Of a stretch of 64,000 nucleotides of DNA, positions 17,936-26,024 are shown piece after piece (positions within the stretch are counted from its first letter, which is position 1; each line of letters opens with the position of its first letter). Location of the stretch: assembly GCF_051297175.1 (NCBI RefSeq), contig NZ_JBINNY010000001.1, positions 3,720,001-3,784,000 on the forward strand, in the 5' to 3' direction. Under the pieces are notes generated by a model that saw nothing but the letters and a program-made list of their open reading frames with translations, was not told where the DNA came from and did not search any database. The position numbers and the translations under genes are program-made. The stretch comes from Dryocola sp051297175. Lineage in GTDB: Bacteria > Pseudomonadota > Gammaproteobacteria > Enterobacterales > Enterobacteriaceae.

Positions 17936-18958
17936 ATGCATAATTTAAAAACAACCAGCCTGCACGTTCGCGAAAACCAGCTGTGGATCCTCGACCAGCA
18001 GGCGCTGCCCCAGCGGCAAAACTGGCTGCCTGCCCACACCGTCGAGCAGCTTGTCGGCCATATTCACGCCCTGCGCGTGCGCGGCGCGCCGCTGATCGGG
18101 CTTTCCGCCAGCCTGCTTCTGGCGCTGCTGGCTGAGAACGGCCTGCCGAAAGCCGGGCTTGGCGAGGCGCTGGAGATCCTGCGCGCGTCGCGCCCGACGG
18201 CGGTCAATCTGATGAACAATCTCGACCGCATGAAGCAGGCGCTGGCCGAGGCCAATTTTGTCGCGGCGCTCGGCGCGGAGGCGCTGCGCCTGGTTGAAGA
18301 AGATAAAATCCTTTGCGAGAACATCGCGCTGGCGGGCGTCGAGCTGGTGAAGCCCGGCAGCCGCCTGCTGACGCACTGCAATACCGGCGGGCTTGCGACG
18401 GCGGGCGTCGGCACCGCGATCGGCGTGATTCACCGCGCCTTTGAGCAGGGGAAAGTGGCAAACGTGTGGGTCGACGAAACGCGCCCGCTGCTGCAGGGTG
18501 GCCGACTGACGGCATGGGAGCTGGGCGAGCTGGGCATTCCCTATCGCCTAATCTGCGATTCGATGGCGGCAAGCCTGATGGCGAAAAAGCAGGTGGACGC
18601 GGTGTGGGTCGGCGCGGACAGAATCGCCGCCAACGGCGACGTGGCGAACAAAATCGGCACCTACAGCCTGGCGGTGCTGGCGAAGTACCACGGCATTCCG
18701 TTCTACGTTGCCGCCCCGCAAACCACGCTCGACAGGCGCTGCCCGAACGGCGATGCGATCCCCATCGAGCAGCGTTCGCCGTCAGAAGTGACGGGCGTTG
18801 CGGGCAGCTTCGGCGCGGTGCAGTGGGCGCCGGTTGATGCGGCGGTGTACAACCCGGCGTTTGACGTGACGCCCGCCGAGTTAATCAGCGGCTGGGTGTT
18901 GGATACCGGCGTGGTGACGCCGGAGAGGGTGCGGGACGGGGAGTTTAAAACGAGATAA
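17936..18958 (+). CDS. mtnA: Methylthioribose-1-phosphate isomerase
   Basis: Converts methylthioribose 1-phosphate to methylthioribulose 1-phosphate. 340 residues of the eIF2B-like family: LRVRGAPLIG, LLTHCNTGGLATAG (catalytic Cys), VDETRPLLQG, VGADRIAANGDVANKIGT and AVYNPAFDVTP. I chose the ATG of MHNLKTTSLHVRENQL by similarity to Klebsiella; in-frame ATGs at 17921 and upstream give longer versions and none has a strong ribosome site. Divergent from mtnK. Confidence 0.95.
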   Translation: MHNLKTTSLHVRENQLWILDQQALPQRQNWLPAHTVEQLVGHIHALRVRGAPLIGLSASLLLALLAENGLPKAGLGEALEILRASRPTAVNLMNNLDRMKQALAEANFVAALGAEALRLVEEDKILCENIALAGVELVKPGSRLLTHCNTGGLATAGVGTAIGVIHRAFEQGKVANVWVDETRPLLQGGRLTAWELGELGIPYRLICDSMAASLMAKKQVDAVWVGADRIAANGDVANKIGTYSLAVLAKYHGIPFYVAAPQTTLDRRCPNGDAIPIEQRSPSEVTGVAGSFGAVQWAPVDAAVYNPAFDVTPAELISGWVLDTGVVTPERVRDGEFKTR

Positions 18959-18963
18959 TTTGC

Positions 18964-18994
18964 GGTGGATGGCGCTTGCGCTTATCCACCCTAC
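18964..18994. repeat. Single REP before the tandem array
   Basis: GGTGGATGGCGC...TTATCCACCCTAC, inverted relative to the array that follows and of the other stem type. Confidence 0.8.
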
Positions 18995-19008
18995 GATTTG
19001 TACGAAAC

Positions 19009-19340
19009 TTAGGTCGGGTAAGGCGCAGCCGCCACCCGACACATTCCACAGACGAAACGTAGGTCGGGTAAGGCGCAGCCGCCACCCGACACATTCCACA
19101 GACGAAACGTAGGTCGGGTAAGGCGCAGCCGCCACCCGACATATTCCACAGACGAAACGTAGGTCGGGTAAGGCGCAGCCGCCACCCGACATATTCCACA
19201 GACGAAACGTAGGTCGGGTAAGGCGCAGCCGCCACCCGACATATTCCACAGACGAAACGTAGGTCGGGTAAGGCGCAGCCGCCACCCGACATATTCCACA
19301 GACGAAACGTAGGTCGGGTAAGGCGCAGCCGCCACCCGAC
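19009..19340. repeat. Tandem array of seven REP units, 50-bp period
   Basis: The 30-bp palindrome starting AGGTCGGGTAAGGCG begins at 19011, 19061, 19111, 19161, 19211, 19261 and 19311, exactly every 50 bp and always in the same orientation. The seven palindromes are identical. The 20-bp spacers differ at one base: ACATTCC in copies 1-2, ATATTCC in copies 3-6. Copy 7 ends four bases from the mtnD stop. Each unit is preceded by GT to give the GTAG foot. The array separates convergent mtnA and mtnDCB. The open frames across it are artefacts of the repeat. Confidence 0.97.
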
Positions 19341-19346
19341 ACACGC

Positions 19347-19889
19347 CTAAGGCAGCTTCGGATAATTATCCGCAATCGCATCGCCGGTGAACCTGGCGAT
19401 CCACCCTTCCGGGTTATCGAATATGCGGATCGCGGTGAAGTTCGGCTGCGAACCCATATCAAACCAGTGGGGCGTGCCCGCCGGGACGGAAATCAGATCG
19501 TTTTTCTCGCACAGAATCTGGTAAATCTTGCCGTCCAGATGCAGGCAAAACAGCCCCGCGCCCTCCACAAAGAACCGCACCTCGTCTTCGCCATGGGTGT
19601 GCTCGGAAAGAAACTTGCCGCGCATCGCCTCTTTTTGCGGGTTATCGGCGCGGATGCTGATCACATCCCAGCTTTTGTAGCCCTTTTCCGCCACTAACCT
19701 GTCGATGGCGTGCTGATAGGCGTCCAGCACCGCCTGCGGCTGCGGGTTTTCACCTAAATCGCGGTCGGCCTGCCAGCGCTCGAAACGCACGTCTTTAGCG
19801 TTAAGCTGCTCGCGGATGGCCTGCGCGTCGGTGCTGTGCCACACCGGCTCGCGGGATTCGGTGTCGGTAAAAATGGTCAATGCGCTCAT
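19347..19889 (-). CDS. mtnD: Acireductone dioxygenase
   Basis: 180-residue cupin enzyme that oxidises acireductone; the Fe form yields the 2-oxo precursor of methionine, the Ni form an off-pathway product with CO. The metal-binding motif is EHTHGEDEVRFFVEGAGLF with the distal GTPHWFDMG. Last gene of mtnBCD; its start overlaps the mtnC stop by four bases. Confidence 0.96.
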   Translation of the reverse strand: MSALTIFTDTESREPVWHSTDAQAIREQLNAKDVRFERWQADRDLGENPQPQAVLDAYQHAIDRLVAEKGYKSWDVISIRADNPQKEAMRGKFLSEHTHGEDEVRFFVEGAGLFCLHLDGKIYQILCEKNDLISVPAGTPHWFDMGSQPNFTAIRIFDNPEGWIARFTGDAIADNYPKLP

Positions 19890-20575
19890 GAGGAAATTTG
19901 CTCCAGGTTTATCTCGTCAAAACGGTTTACCTGACGGTGAACGCTCTGCGCGTCCGCCTCGCCACGAATTAACTGCACGGTGTTCCAGCCCGCCTGCCGC
20001 GCGGCGTCCAGCTCCTGGCGAATATCCGACAGGAACAGCAGCTCGCCCGCAGGTTTGCCAATCTCGGCGGCGATATTGCGATACGACTGCTCCTCGCGCT
20101 TCAATCCGACGTGGGTATCAAAATAGCCGCTGAACAAGGGGGTAATATCACCTTCGTCGCTGTAGCCAAATAACAATTTTTGCGCAGCAACCGATCCCGA
20201 TGAATAAACGTAAAGCGCCGCGCCCCGCTGCCGCCAGGCGTTGAATGCTGGCACAACGTCCGGGTAAAGATGGCCGGTAAAATCGCCGTTCACGTAGCCA
20301 TCGCGCCAGATCATGCCCTGAAGCGCCTTTAGCGCGGTGGATTTGCGATCTTCATCCATAAAGCCAAAAAGCGTGGCGATCAGCCGTTCGACGTCGGCCT
20401 GCGGCTCGCCGATCTCTTTGCGCAGATCGGCCAGGATCGCCTGAACTGCCTCTTCATGCTGATGTTCGCGCACGAAGCCCGCCAGCCGCTCGCGGGCGTA
20501 CGGAAAAAGGATGTTATGGACAAAGCTGATGTCGCTGGTGGTGCCTTCAATGTCGGTGACGATGGCGCTAATCAT
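19886..20575 (-). CDS. mtnC: Enolase-phosphatase E1 (bifunctional enolase/phosphatase)
   Basis: 229-residue HAD-family enzyme that enolises and dephosphorylates 2,3-diketo-5-methylthiopentyl 1-phosphate to acireductone. Motif I is DIEGTTSDI, motif II VYSSGS, motif III lysine in HVGLKREEQSY, motif IV FLSDIRQELDAA. Four-base overlaps with both neighbours indicate tight coupling. Confidence 0.96.
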   Translation of the reverse strand: MISAIVTDIEGTTSDISFVHNILFPYARERLAGFVREHQHEEAVQAILADLRKEIGEPQADVERLIATLFGFMDEDRKSTALKALQGMIWRDGYVNGDFTGHLYPDVVPAFNAWRQRGAALYVYSSGSVAAQKLLFGYSDEGDITPLFSGYFDTHVGLKREEQSYRNIAAEIGKPAGELLFLSDIRQELDAARQAGWNTVQLIRGEADAQSVHRQVNRFDEINLEQISS

Positions 20576-21186
20576 GTTCTCTCCAGCAGGCGACGCTGCA
20601 TTTCACATTCAAATAAAAACTCCAGCCCTTCGAGGTGCTGACGGGCCTGCGCGACGTCTTTGCCCCAGCAGGTCAGGCCGTGGCCGCGCAGTAAAAATCC
20701 ATAGCGCAGCGGCGTTTCGGCGGCGAAGCGTTCAATTTGGCCGGCAAGCCTGTCGATGTCCTGATCGTTGTCGAAGATGGCAATCGGCAGCGCGTCCAGA
20801 TGGGTGGTTTGCCCGGTTAAAGACTTTTGCATTTCGTAGCCCTGGAGCACCAGCGCGGCCGATTTTTCAACTCGGGAAAGCACCGTCGAGTTAACGGTGT
20901 GCGTGTGCAGAACCGCGCCCGCTTCCGGGAAAAGGCGGTAAATCAGGGTATGCAGGCCGGTTTCCGCCGAAGGCTTACGGCCCGACGGCGCGCGGCCGGT
21001 TGCGATCTCCACCTGAATAAAATTGTCTACCGTCAGGCGGCCTTTGTCTTTGCCGGATTCGCTGAGCAGGCAGTGAATATCATCTTGCCGCACCGACATG
21101 TTGCCGCCGGTTGCGGGCGCCCAGCCCTTTGCGCCGATCCAGTGGCAGGCCGCCACCAGTTCCGCGAGTTGCAGTTGTGCTGTCAT
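20572..21186 (-). CDS. mtnB: Methylthioribulose-1-phosphate dehydratase
   Basis: 204-residue class II aldolase-family zinc enzyme. Visible: GWAPATGGNMSVR, LSESGKDKG, GRKPSAETGLHTLIYR, zinc histidines in LHTHTVN and GHGLTCWG. The start at 21186 (MTAQLQLAELVAACHW) fits family length and has AAGGA five bases upstream; the open frame to 21258 would run through the Met box. First gene of mtnBCD, divergent from mtnE. Confidence 0.95.
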   Translation of the reverse strand: MTAQLQLAELVAACHWIGAKGWAPATGGNMSVRQDDIHCLLSESGKDKGRLTVDNFIQVEIATGRAPSGRKPSAETGLHTLIYRLFPEAGAVLHTHTVNSTVLSRVEKSAALVLQGYEMQKSLTGQTTHLDALPIAIFDNDQDIDRLAGQIERFAAETPLRYGFLLRGHGLTCWGKDVAQARQHLEGLEFLFECEMQRRLLERT

Positions 21187-21232
21187 ACCCTTCCTTTTGT
21201 GCAGGTGCGCTGTCGCTATATCGTTATGGTTT

Positions 21233-21248
21233 AGACGTCTAAGCGTCT
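21233..21248. promoter_or_regulatory. MetJ operator between mtnB and mtnE
   Basis: AGACGTCT followed directly by AAGCGTCT: 8/8 and 6/8 matches to the Met box in correct phase, in the divergent mtnBCD/mtnE promoter region. Confidence 0.82.
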
Positions 21249-21326
21249 TGATTGCCAAATCTTAACATCGTGTTATAGTCCCAGCAACACAAGGAATACA
21301 AGCAACGCAGCAAAGGTCGCCTAATA

Positions 21327-22487
21327 ATGACTCAAAAAACCTTGATCCCCGAAAGCAAACTCCCCGCGCTAGGCACCACCATCTTCACGCAGATGAGCGC
21401 CTTAGCAGCACGGCATCAGGCCATTAACCTGTCCCAGGGATTCCCCGACTTCGACGGGCCGCGCTATCTGCAGGAACGCCTGGCGTTTCACGTGGCGAAC
21501 GGCGCAAACCAGTACGCGCCGATGACCGGCGTGCAGGCGCTGCGCGAGGCCATCGCCGACAAAACCGCCGAGCTTTACGGGCACAGGCCTGACGCCAATA
21601 CCGACATCACCGTCACCGCTGGCGCGACCGAAGCGCTTTACGCCGCTATCACCGCGCTGGTGCGCCCCGGCGATGAGGTTATCTGTTTCGATCCCAGCTA
21701 CGACAGCTACGCGCCGGCCGTGACGCTTTCCGGCGGCGTGCTCAAGCGCATCGCCCTTAAGCCGCCCGCTTTCCGCGTCGACTGGGACGAGTTCGCCACG
21801 CTGTTAAGTCCGCGCACGCGGCTGGTGATCCTCAACACGCCGCACAATCCTTCCGCGACCGTGTGGCGTAAAAGCGATTTTGCAACGCTTTGGCAGGCGA
21901 TTGCCGAGCATGAGGTATACGTTCTGAGCGATGAGGTTTACGAGCACATTTGCTTTGACGAGGCGGGCCACGCCAGCGTGCTCGCCCATCCGCAGCTGCG
22001 TGAACGCGCCGTGGCGGTCTCATCATTTGGCAAAACGTTCCATATGACGGGCTGGAAGGTGGGCTACTGCGTGGCGCCGGCGGCGATTAGCGCCGAGCTG
22101 CGCAAGGTGCACCAGTATCTGACTTTTGCGGTTAACACCCCGGCACAGCTGGCGATTGCGGATATGCTGCGCGCCGCACCGGAGCATTATCGCGAGCTGC
22201 CGGCGTTTTACCGGGCGCGCCGCGACAGGTTTGTTGAAGCGCTGGCCAACAGCCGCTTTGAGATTTTACCCAGTGAGGGCACCTACTTCCTGCTGGCGGA
22301 CTATAGCGCGATTTCCGATCTGGACGACGTGAGCTTCTGCCAGTGGCTGACCAAAGAGGTGGGCGTGGCGGCGATTCCGCTGTCGGTGTTCTGCGCCGAT
22401 CCTTTCCCGCATCGGCTGATTCGGCTGTGCTTTGCGAAGCAGGAGGCGACGCTTGACGCCGCGGCGGCGCGTTTGTGTAAGGTTTGA
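21327..22487 (+). CDS. mtnE: Methionine aminotransferase (YbdL/MtnE)
   Basis: 386-residue class I PLP aminotransferase that aminates 4-methylthio-2-oxobutanoate to methionine, the last salvage step. Motifs: NLSQGFPDFDGP, NQYAPMTG, TAGATEALYAAI, NTPHNPSATVW, LSDEVYEHICFD and the PLP lysine in SSFGKTFHMTGWKVGY. In E. coli the orthologue is ybdL beside ybdH; here mtnABCDK genes lie between the two. Confidence 0.95.
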   Translation: MTQKTLIPESKLPALGTTIFTQMSALAARHQAINLSQGFPDFDGPRYLQERLAFHVANGANQYAPMTGVQALREAIADKTAELYGHRPDANTDITVTAGATEALYAAITALVRPGDEVICFDPSYDSYAPAVTLSGGVLKRIALKPPAFRVDWDEFATLLSPRTRLVILNTPHNPSATVWRKSDFATLWQAIAEHEVYVLSDEVYEHICFDEAGHASVLAHPQLRERAVAVSSFGKTFHMTGWKVGYCVAPAAISAELRKVHQYLTFAVNTPAQLAIADMLRAAPEHYRELPAFYRARRDRFVEALANSRFEILPSEGTYFLLADYSAISDLDDVSFCQWLTKEVGVAAIPLSVFCADPFPHRLIRLCFAKQEATLDAAAARLCKV

Positions 22488-22493
22488 TTTTGC

Positions 22494-22560
22494 GGTGGGT
22501 GGCGCTGCGCTTACCCACCCTGTACGATACGTAGGTCGGGTAAGCGCAGCGCCACCCGAC
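22494..22560. repeat. REP pair between mtnE and opgB
   Basis: GGTGGGTGGCGC...TTACCCACCCTGTAC (22494-22524) and GTAGGTCGGGTAAGCGC...GCCACCCGAC (22531-22560), facing each other between convergent genes. Confidence 0.85.
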
Positions 22561-22573
22561 TTATCTCTATCCC

Positions 22574-24862
22574 TTATCCCGCCGGCACCACCCGAATATC
22601 CTCCATCCCAATCCCCAGCTTGCGCGGTTCATGGCCGAGAATATTGCCCTCGTTGGAGAGCTGCGGCTGCGGCGGAATAATTTCAAGCAGGCTGCTGCGT
22701 TCCGGGTTTTCGAAGTGCAGCGTGGTGGTGCTGAGCTGCTCGCCCAGGGTCAGCTCCTGCTGCTGGCTGCCGACCTTCACCGGCACCGCCTTGCCGACGT
22801 TTGGCCCGAAGGCTTTGGCGACGATCACCAGGTCGAATTTCTCCGGCAGCGGTTCGGCGTACTCAATCTTCACCGCCGGGGCCAGGTTGGCGTTCGACCA
22901 GCGGCCCCAGGCCTCCGGACGGGAAATGCCGCTGAACTGCTTCACGTTCTGCGGCGCGCCCGGCACGCTGAAGATAAAGCTGTCCGCGCTGTAGCGAATG
23001 GCGTTTTCATCGATTTTCAGCGTCGCCACGCTCTGGTTAAAGCGGTCTTTGTCGAGCTGCTCTTGGGCGAACGTCACCGGATGCTGCTCCTGCTCCGCCT
23101 CAATCAGGCGTACCGAAGGCCTGCCGCCGAGCTGGCCTTGCGACACGCACAGGCCGGTTGAGAGCGCAAGCTTAGGCTCCCACAGGCGCGCCATTTTGAA
23201 GCAGCGGTCGACCCAGATAAACTTATCTTTCGCTGAGAAATCAGCAAGCTGGTAGCGCAGCGGCGCGGAGTATTCGCTTTCCGGCAGCGGCTCGATTTTG
23301 TTGTCCGAAATACGCAGCAGCAGCGGCATTTTGAAGTGCGCCCCGGAGTAGCTGAAGGTGTTTTTCTTCTGGTCGATGGCGTATTCGGTGATGGTTTTCG
23401 GGAAGTTCCACAGGTCGATTACGTCCGGCTTCCACTCAACGATCTTCTCTTTGATATTCATGAATAAGGAAGACAGCGACTCGCCGGAAATACTGCTGCG
23501 GCCAAGTCCGATATAATTATCGCCGCCCAGAATATCCAGCACCGTTGCGCCGTTATCTAAAGTGCTGCGTTTTACCGGAATTAATTTCTGCTCCGGCTTA
23601 TCGCCGCGAATAATAAAGAATAAATTATCGCGCTCCTGCTTATTGAGATATTTATAGGCCGTATTATTCATCGCCAGGTGGTCGGAAGAAACCACGATGA
23701 CGGTATTTTTAAAATACGGTGACGCCTTAATCTTTTCTATTAGCGCGGCGATATGCTCCTGGCTACAGGCCACCGCGCTGAACGACTGATTCACCTTGCC
23801 GTCGAAGGTGTAGCTGCGGCGTTTGCAGGTTTTAGAGATAAAGCCGTCCGGATGATGGGTGTCTACCGTCAGCGTAAAGAGCGAGAAGCGCTTGTCGGCC
23901 TTCGATAGCTCAACGTACTTCTCGTACACCTCTTCGAGCACGGTATCGTCGTAGAAACCCCAGTTGTTTCTGTAGGTTGGGTCGGCGACCAGGCTTTTCA
24001 GCTCCTGGGCGCCGTACATGTGGTCAAAGCCGTGTGACTGCAAGAAGACGTCTTTGCCCGCAAAGCGCAGGTCCGCGCCCTGCATAAAGTAGTTTTCGTA
24101 GCCGGAGGCTTTGAGAATATCGCCGAGGCAGACGTTTTTCGGGAAGAAGCTCGACATGGAGGCCGACGAGTTGCCCTCAAACGGCGCAAACAGCGGAATG
24201 CCGCACTGGGAGGAAACCATCCCGGCAATGGTGTAGTCGGTGCCCGGCAGCTGGCCGGTATGGCTGAAGTCCATGCCGGAATCTTTCAGACCGGTTAATT
24301 CCGGCGCGAGATCCGGAAACAGCTCCGGCTGGAAATAGGTACGTTCAAGGCTTTCGCCGTAAATATAAACCAGGTTCAGCTTGGGATTATTAATGACGCC
24401 GTGCGGGACTTTATAATACGCGTCGAAATCGGAATCGCCTTTGCGGGTCTGAGACTTCACCAGCTCCGCGACCTGGCGGAACGCGGGGGACGCATCGACG
24501 GACGCCAGCGCCAGCACCACGGCCAGCAGGCTGTAGCCAAAATGATGCGGATGCCCTTTACGGCGGCGCAGCACCCACGTCAGCATGCCAAAGACCGCAA
24601 CCAGCGCAACGAGCACGCCGAGCCCCGGCAGGACGTATTTACCGATGCCCGCGCCCGTCAGGCTGCTGGTCAGCGTATAAAGCACGGCGTCGTTGATGCC
24701 CTCTCCGGTGAAGTAGTTGCTGGCCACCAGCGTCACGTTCAGCACGATATACAGAGCCAAAACCACCAGAATAGAGCTAAACCACCAGATATTTCGCCCG
24801 GCTTTAACGGCATATACAGCGATGGCTGCCACAAACAACACGATTGAAAGCAATTCCGACAA
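22574..24862 (-). CDS. opgB: Phosphoglycerol transferase I
   Basis: Inner-membrane protein with a large periplasmic alkaline-phosphatase-superfamily domain that moves phosphoglycerol from phosphatidylglycerol to osmoregulated periplasmic glucans. N-terminal membrane helices are followed by LVYIYGESLERTYF (catalytic Thr), LPGTDYTIAGMVSSQCGIPLF, LFTLTVDTHHPDGF and VVSSDHLAMNN. The TTG start at 24862 gives 762 residues, matching the 763-residue E. coli protein, which also starts at its SELLS segment. Upstream ATGs at 24892 and 24877 are alternatives. In E. coli the gene is near dnaC, so its place beside ahpC is a rearrangement. Confidence 0.93.
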   Translation of the reverse strand: MSELLSIVLFVAAIAVYAVKAGRNIWWFSSILVVLALYIVLNVTLVASNYFTGEGINDAVLYTLTSSLTGAGIGKYVLPGLGVLVALVAVFGMLTWVLRRRKGHPHHFGYSLLAVVLALASVDASPAFRQVAELVKSQTRKGDSDFDAYYKVPHGVINNPKLNLVYIYGESLERTYFQPELFPDLAPELTGLKDSGMDFSHTGQLPGTDYTIAGMVSSQCGIPLFAPFEGNSSASMSSFFPKNVCLGDILKASGYENYFMQGADLRFAGKDVFLQSHGFDHMYGAQELKSLVADPTYRNNWGFYDDTVLEEVYEKYVELSKADKRFSLFTLTVDTHHPDGFISKTCKRRSYTFDGKVNQSFSAVACSQEHIAALIEKIKASPYFKNTVIVVSSDHLAMNNTAYKYLNKQERDNLFFIIRGDKPEQKLIPVKRSTLDNGATVLDILGGDNYIGLGRSSISGESLSSLFMNIKEKIVEWKPDVIDLWNFPKTITEYAIDQKKNTFSYSGAHFKMPLLLRISDNKIEPLPESEYSAPLRYQLADFSAKDKFIWVDRCFKMARLWEPKLALSTGLCVSQGQLGGRPSVRLIEAEQEQHPVTFAQEQLDKDRFNQSVATLKIDENAIRYSADSFIFSVPGAPQNVKQFSGISRPEAWGRWSNANLAPAVKIEYAEPLPEKFDLVIVAKAFGPNVGKAVPVKVGSQQQELTLGEQLSTTTLHFENPERSSLLEIIPPQPQLSNEGNILGHEPRKLGIGMEDIRVVPAG

Positions 24863-25102
24863 CTGCCTGATCCTCATTAAATTGGACGCCACCCGGCGCG
24901 ACGCCCGGCCCAGAGAGATTCCGGGCGCTTAAATCTAGCGTCGAAGGCATAGCGTTGCAATTTGTCTGTCACAAAACTGTGCTGCATTGCGGAATTGTTC
25001 AATAACGGACGTAAATCGGAAAAATCTATCGCAGCCATCGTTACTACAATCGGCCGGAAGATTGACCGTGCCGCCGCTTCGATGCTGTAATTCCGGCGCT
25101 GT

Positions 25103-25173
25103 TATAATTTTTTAAAGTGGAATTGTAACGCGCAACATTAAGAGGCCACCCCGCAACGGGTGGCCTTTTTCTT
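25103..25173 (+). ncRNA. Possible short RNA or ahpC leader attenuator
   Basis: A consensus extended -10 (TGTTATAAT, TATAAT at 25103-25108) is followed about 35 bp later by a perfect intrinsic terminator: 8-bp stem GGCCACCC/GGGTGGCC (25144-25165), loop CGCAAC and five Ts then CTTT. The transcript would be about 55-60 nt. No good -35 lies 17 bp upstream. Alternatives are an ahpC leader attenuator or a terminator for an unseen upstream transcript. Confidence 0.3.
25144..25173 (+). terminator. Intrinsic terminator upstream of ahpC
   Basis: Perfect 8-bp GC-rich stem with six-base loop, followed by TTTTTCTTT on the forward strand. No forward-strand protein gene ends upstream, so its purpose is unclear. 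Confidence 0.8.
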
Positions 25174-25286
25174 TGCCGGTTATTCAGGTTGTAAGGTATG
25201 GCTTATTGATTCGATAAAACCTACCCATTAGAGATAAGCCTTCAAGTTCGGTACCTTTCTCCCATCGCAAAACGGAGGAAGTACAG

Positions 25287-25850
25287 ATGTCTTTAATTAA
25301 TACAAAAATCAAACCATTCAAAAACAGCGCTTTTAAAAACGGTGAGTTCATTGAAGTTACCGAGCAGGACGTAGAAGGCCGCTGGAGCGTTTTCTTCTTC
25401 TATCCAGCTGACTTTACCTTTGTATGCCCAACCGAACTGGGCGACGTGGCTGACCATTACGAAGAATTCCAGAAGCTGGGCGTAGATATCTACTCTGTGT
25501 CTACCGATACCCACTTCACCCATAAAGCATGGCACAGCAGCTCCGAAACCATCGCCAAAATCAAATATGCGATGATCGGCGACCCAACCGGCGCGTTGAC
25601 CCGCAACTTCGAAAACATGCGTGAAGACGAAGGCCTGGCGGACCGCGGTACCTTTATCGTTGACCCACAGGGCATCATCCAGGCTATCGAAGTGACCGCT
25701 GAAGGCATTGGCCGTGACGCTTCTGACCTGCTGCGTAAAGTGAAAGCGGCTCAGTACGTTGCTTCTCACCCAGGCGAAGTTTGCCCGGCTAAATGGAAAG
25801 AAGGCGAAGCGACTCTGGCACCGTCATTGGACCTGGTCGGTAAAATCTAA
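25287..25850 (+). CDS. ahpC: Alkyl hydroperoxide reductase subunit C (2-Cys peroxiredoxin)
   Basis: Reduces hydrogen peroxide and organic peroxides. 187 residues as in E. coli; peroxidatic Cys in DFTFVCPTELGD and resolving Cys in HPGEVCPAKW. CGGAGGAAGTACAG precedes the ATG. Codon use is strongly biased, as expected for an abundant protein. Reduced by AhpF, encoded 174 bp downstream past a hairpin-T tract and a REP pair. Confidence 0.98.
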   Translation: MSLINTKIKPFKNSAFKNGEFIEVTEQDVEGRWSVFFFYPADFTFVCPTELGDVADHYEEFQKLGVDIYSVSTDTHFTHKAWHSSSETIAKIKYAMIGDPTGALTRNFENMREDEGLADRGTFIVDPQGIIQAIEVTAEGIGRDASDLLRKVKAAQYVASHPGEVCPAKWKEGEATLAPSLDLVGKI

Positions 25851-25865
25851 GCAGTTTGTTTCCCA

Positions 25866-25888
25866 GGGCGGTTCTACCGCCCTTTTTT
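25866..25888 (+). terminator. Terminator or attenuator between ahpC and ahpF
   Basis: GGGCGG/CCGCCC stem followed by six Ts, 16 bp after the ahpC stop. Read-through to ahpF would give an excess of AhpC over AhpF. Confidence 0.75.
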
Positions 25889-25893
25889 CAGAA

Positions 25894-25965
25894 GGTGGGT
25901 GGCGCTTCGCTTATCCACCCTACAACCGCTTTTTGTAGGTCGGGCAAGCGCAGCGCCTCCCGACA
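25894..25965. repeat. REP pair between ahpC and ahpF
   Basis: GGTGGGTGGCGC...TTATCCACCCTAC (25894-25924) and GTAGGTCGGGCAAGCGC...GCCTCCCGAC (25936-25965) facing each other inside the ahpCF transcription unit. The stems are mildly degenerate. Confidence 0.8.
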
Positions 25966-26024
25966 TTAACTTGACGTTCAAGACGATAGCGACCTATTAC
26001 GTTTTTGCCTTCAGGGAGAGACTC

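Larger units (their letters stand above)
24863..25286. promoter_or_regulatory. opgB/ahpC divergent intergenic region
   Basis: 424 bp without a protein gene. It must hold the opgB promoter (reverse), the ahpC promoter (forward) and a promoter-terminator pair listed separately. I could not recognise a convincing OxyR site, although ahpCF is OxyR-controlled in E. coli. Confidence 0.5.

Noticed and set aside
18961..19340. CRISPR-like regular repeats
   Set aside because: The regular unit is a REP palindrome and the spacers are also repeated, not unique; no cas genes.
18945..19462. Overlapping reverse open frames with repeats such as GGGCALPDLRFVCG and WRLRLTRPTF
   Set aside because: They are translations of the 50-bp REP array in rotating frames (50 is not a multiple of three); no independent start site or family.
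25200..25286. OxyR site at the ahpC promoter
   Set aside because: Expected from E. coli, but I could not match the four spaced ATAG/CTAT elements convincingly.
25899..26024. N-terminal extension of AhpF
   Set aside because: Reads through a REP pair; AhpF homology begins at the GTG at 26025 with a ribosome site.
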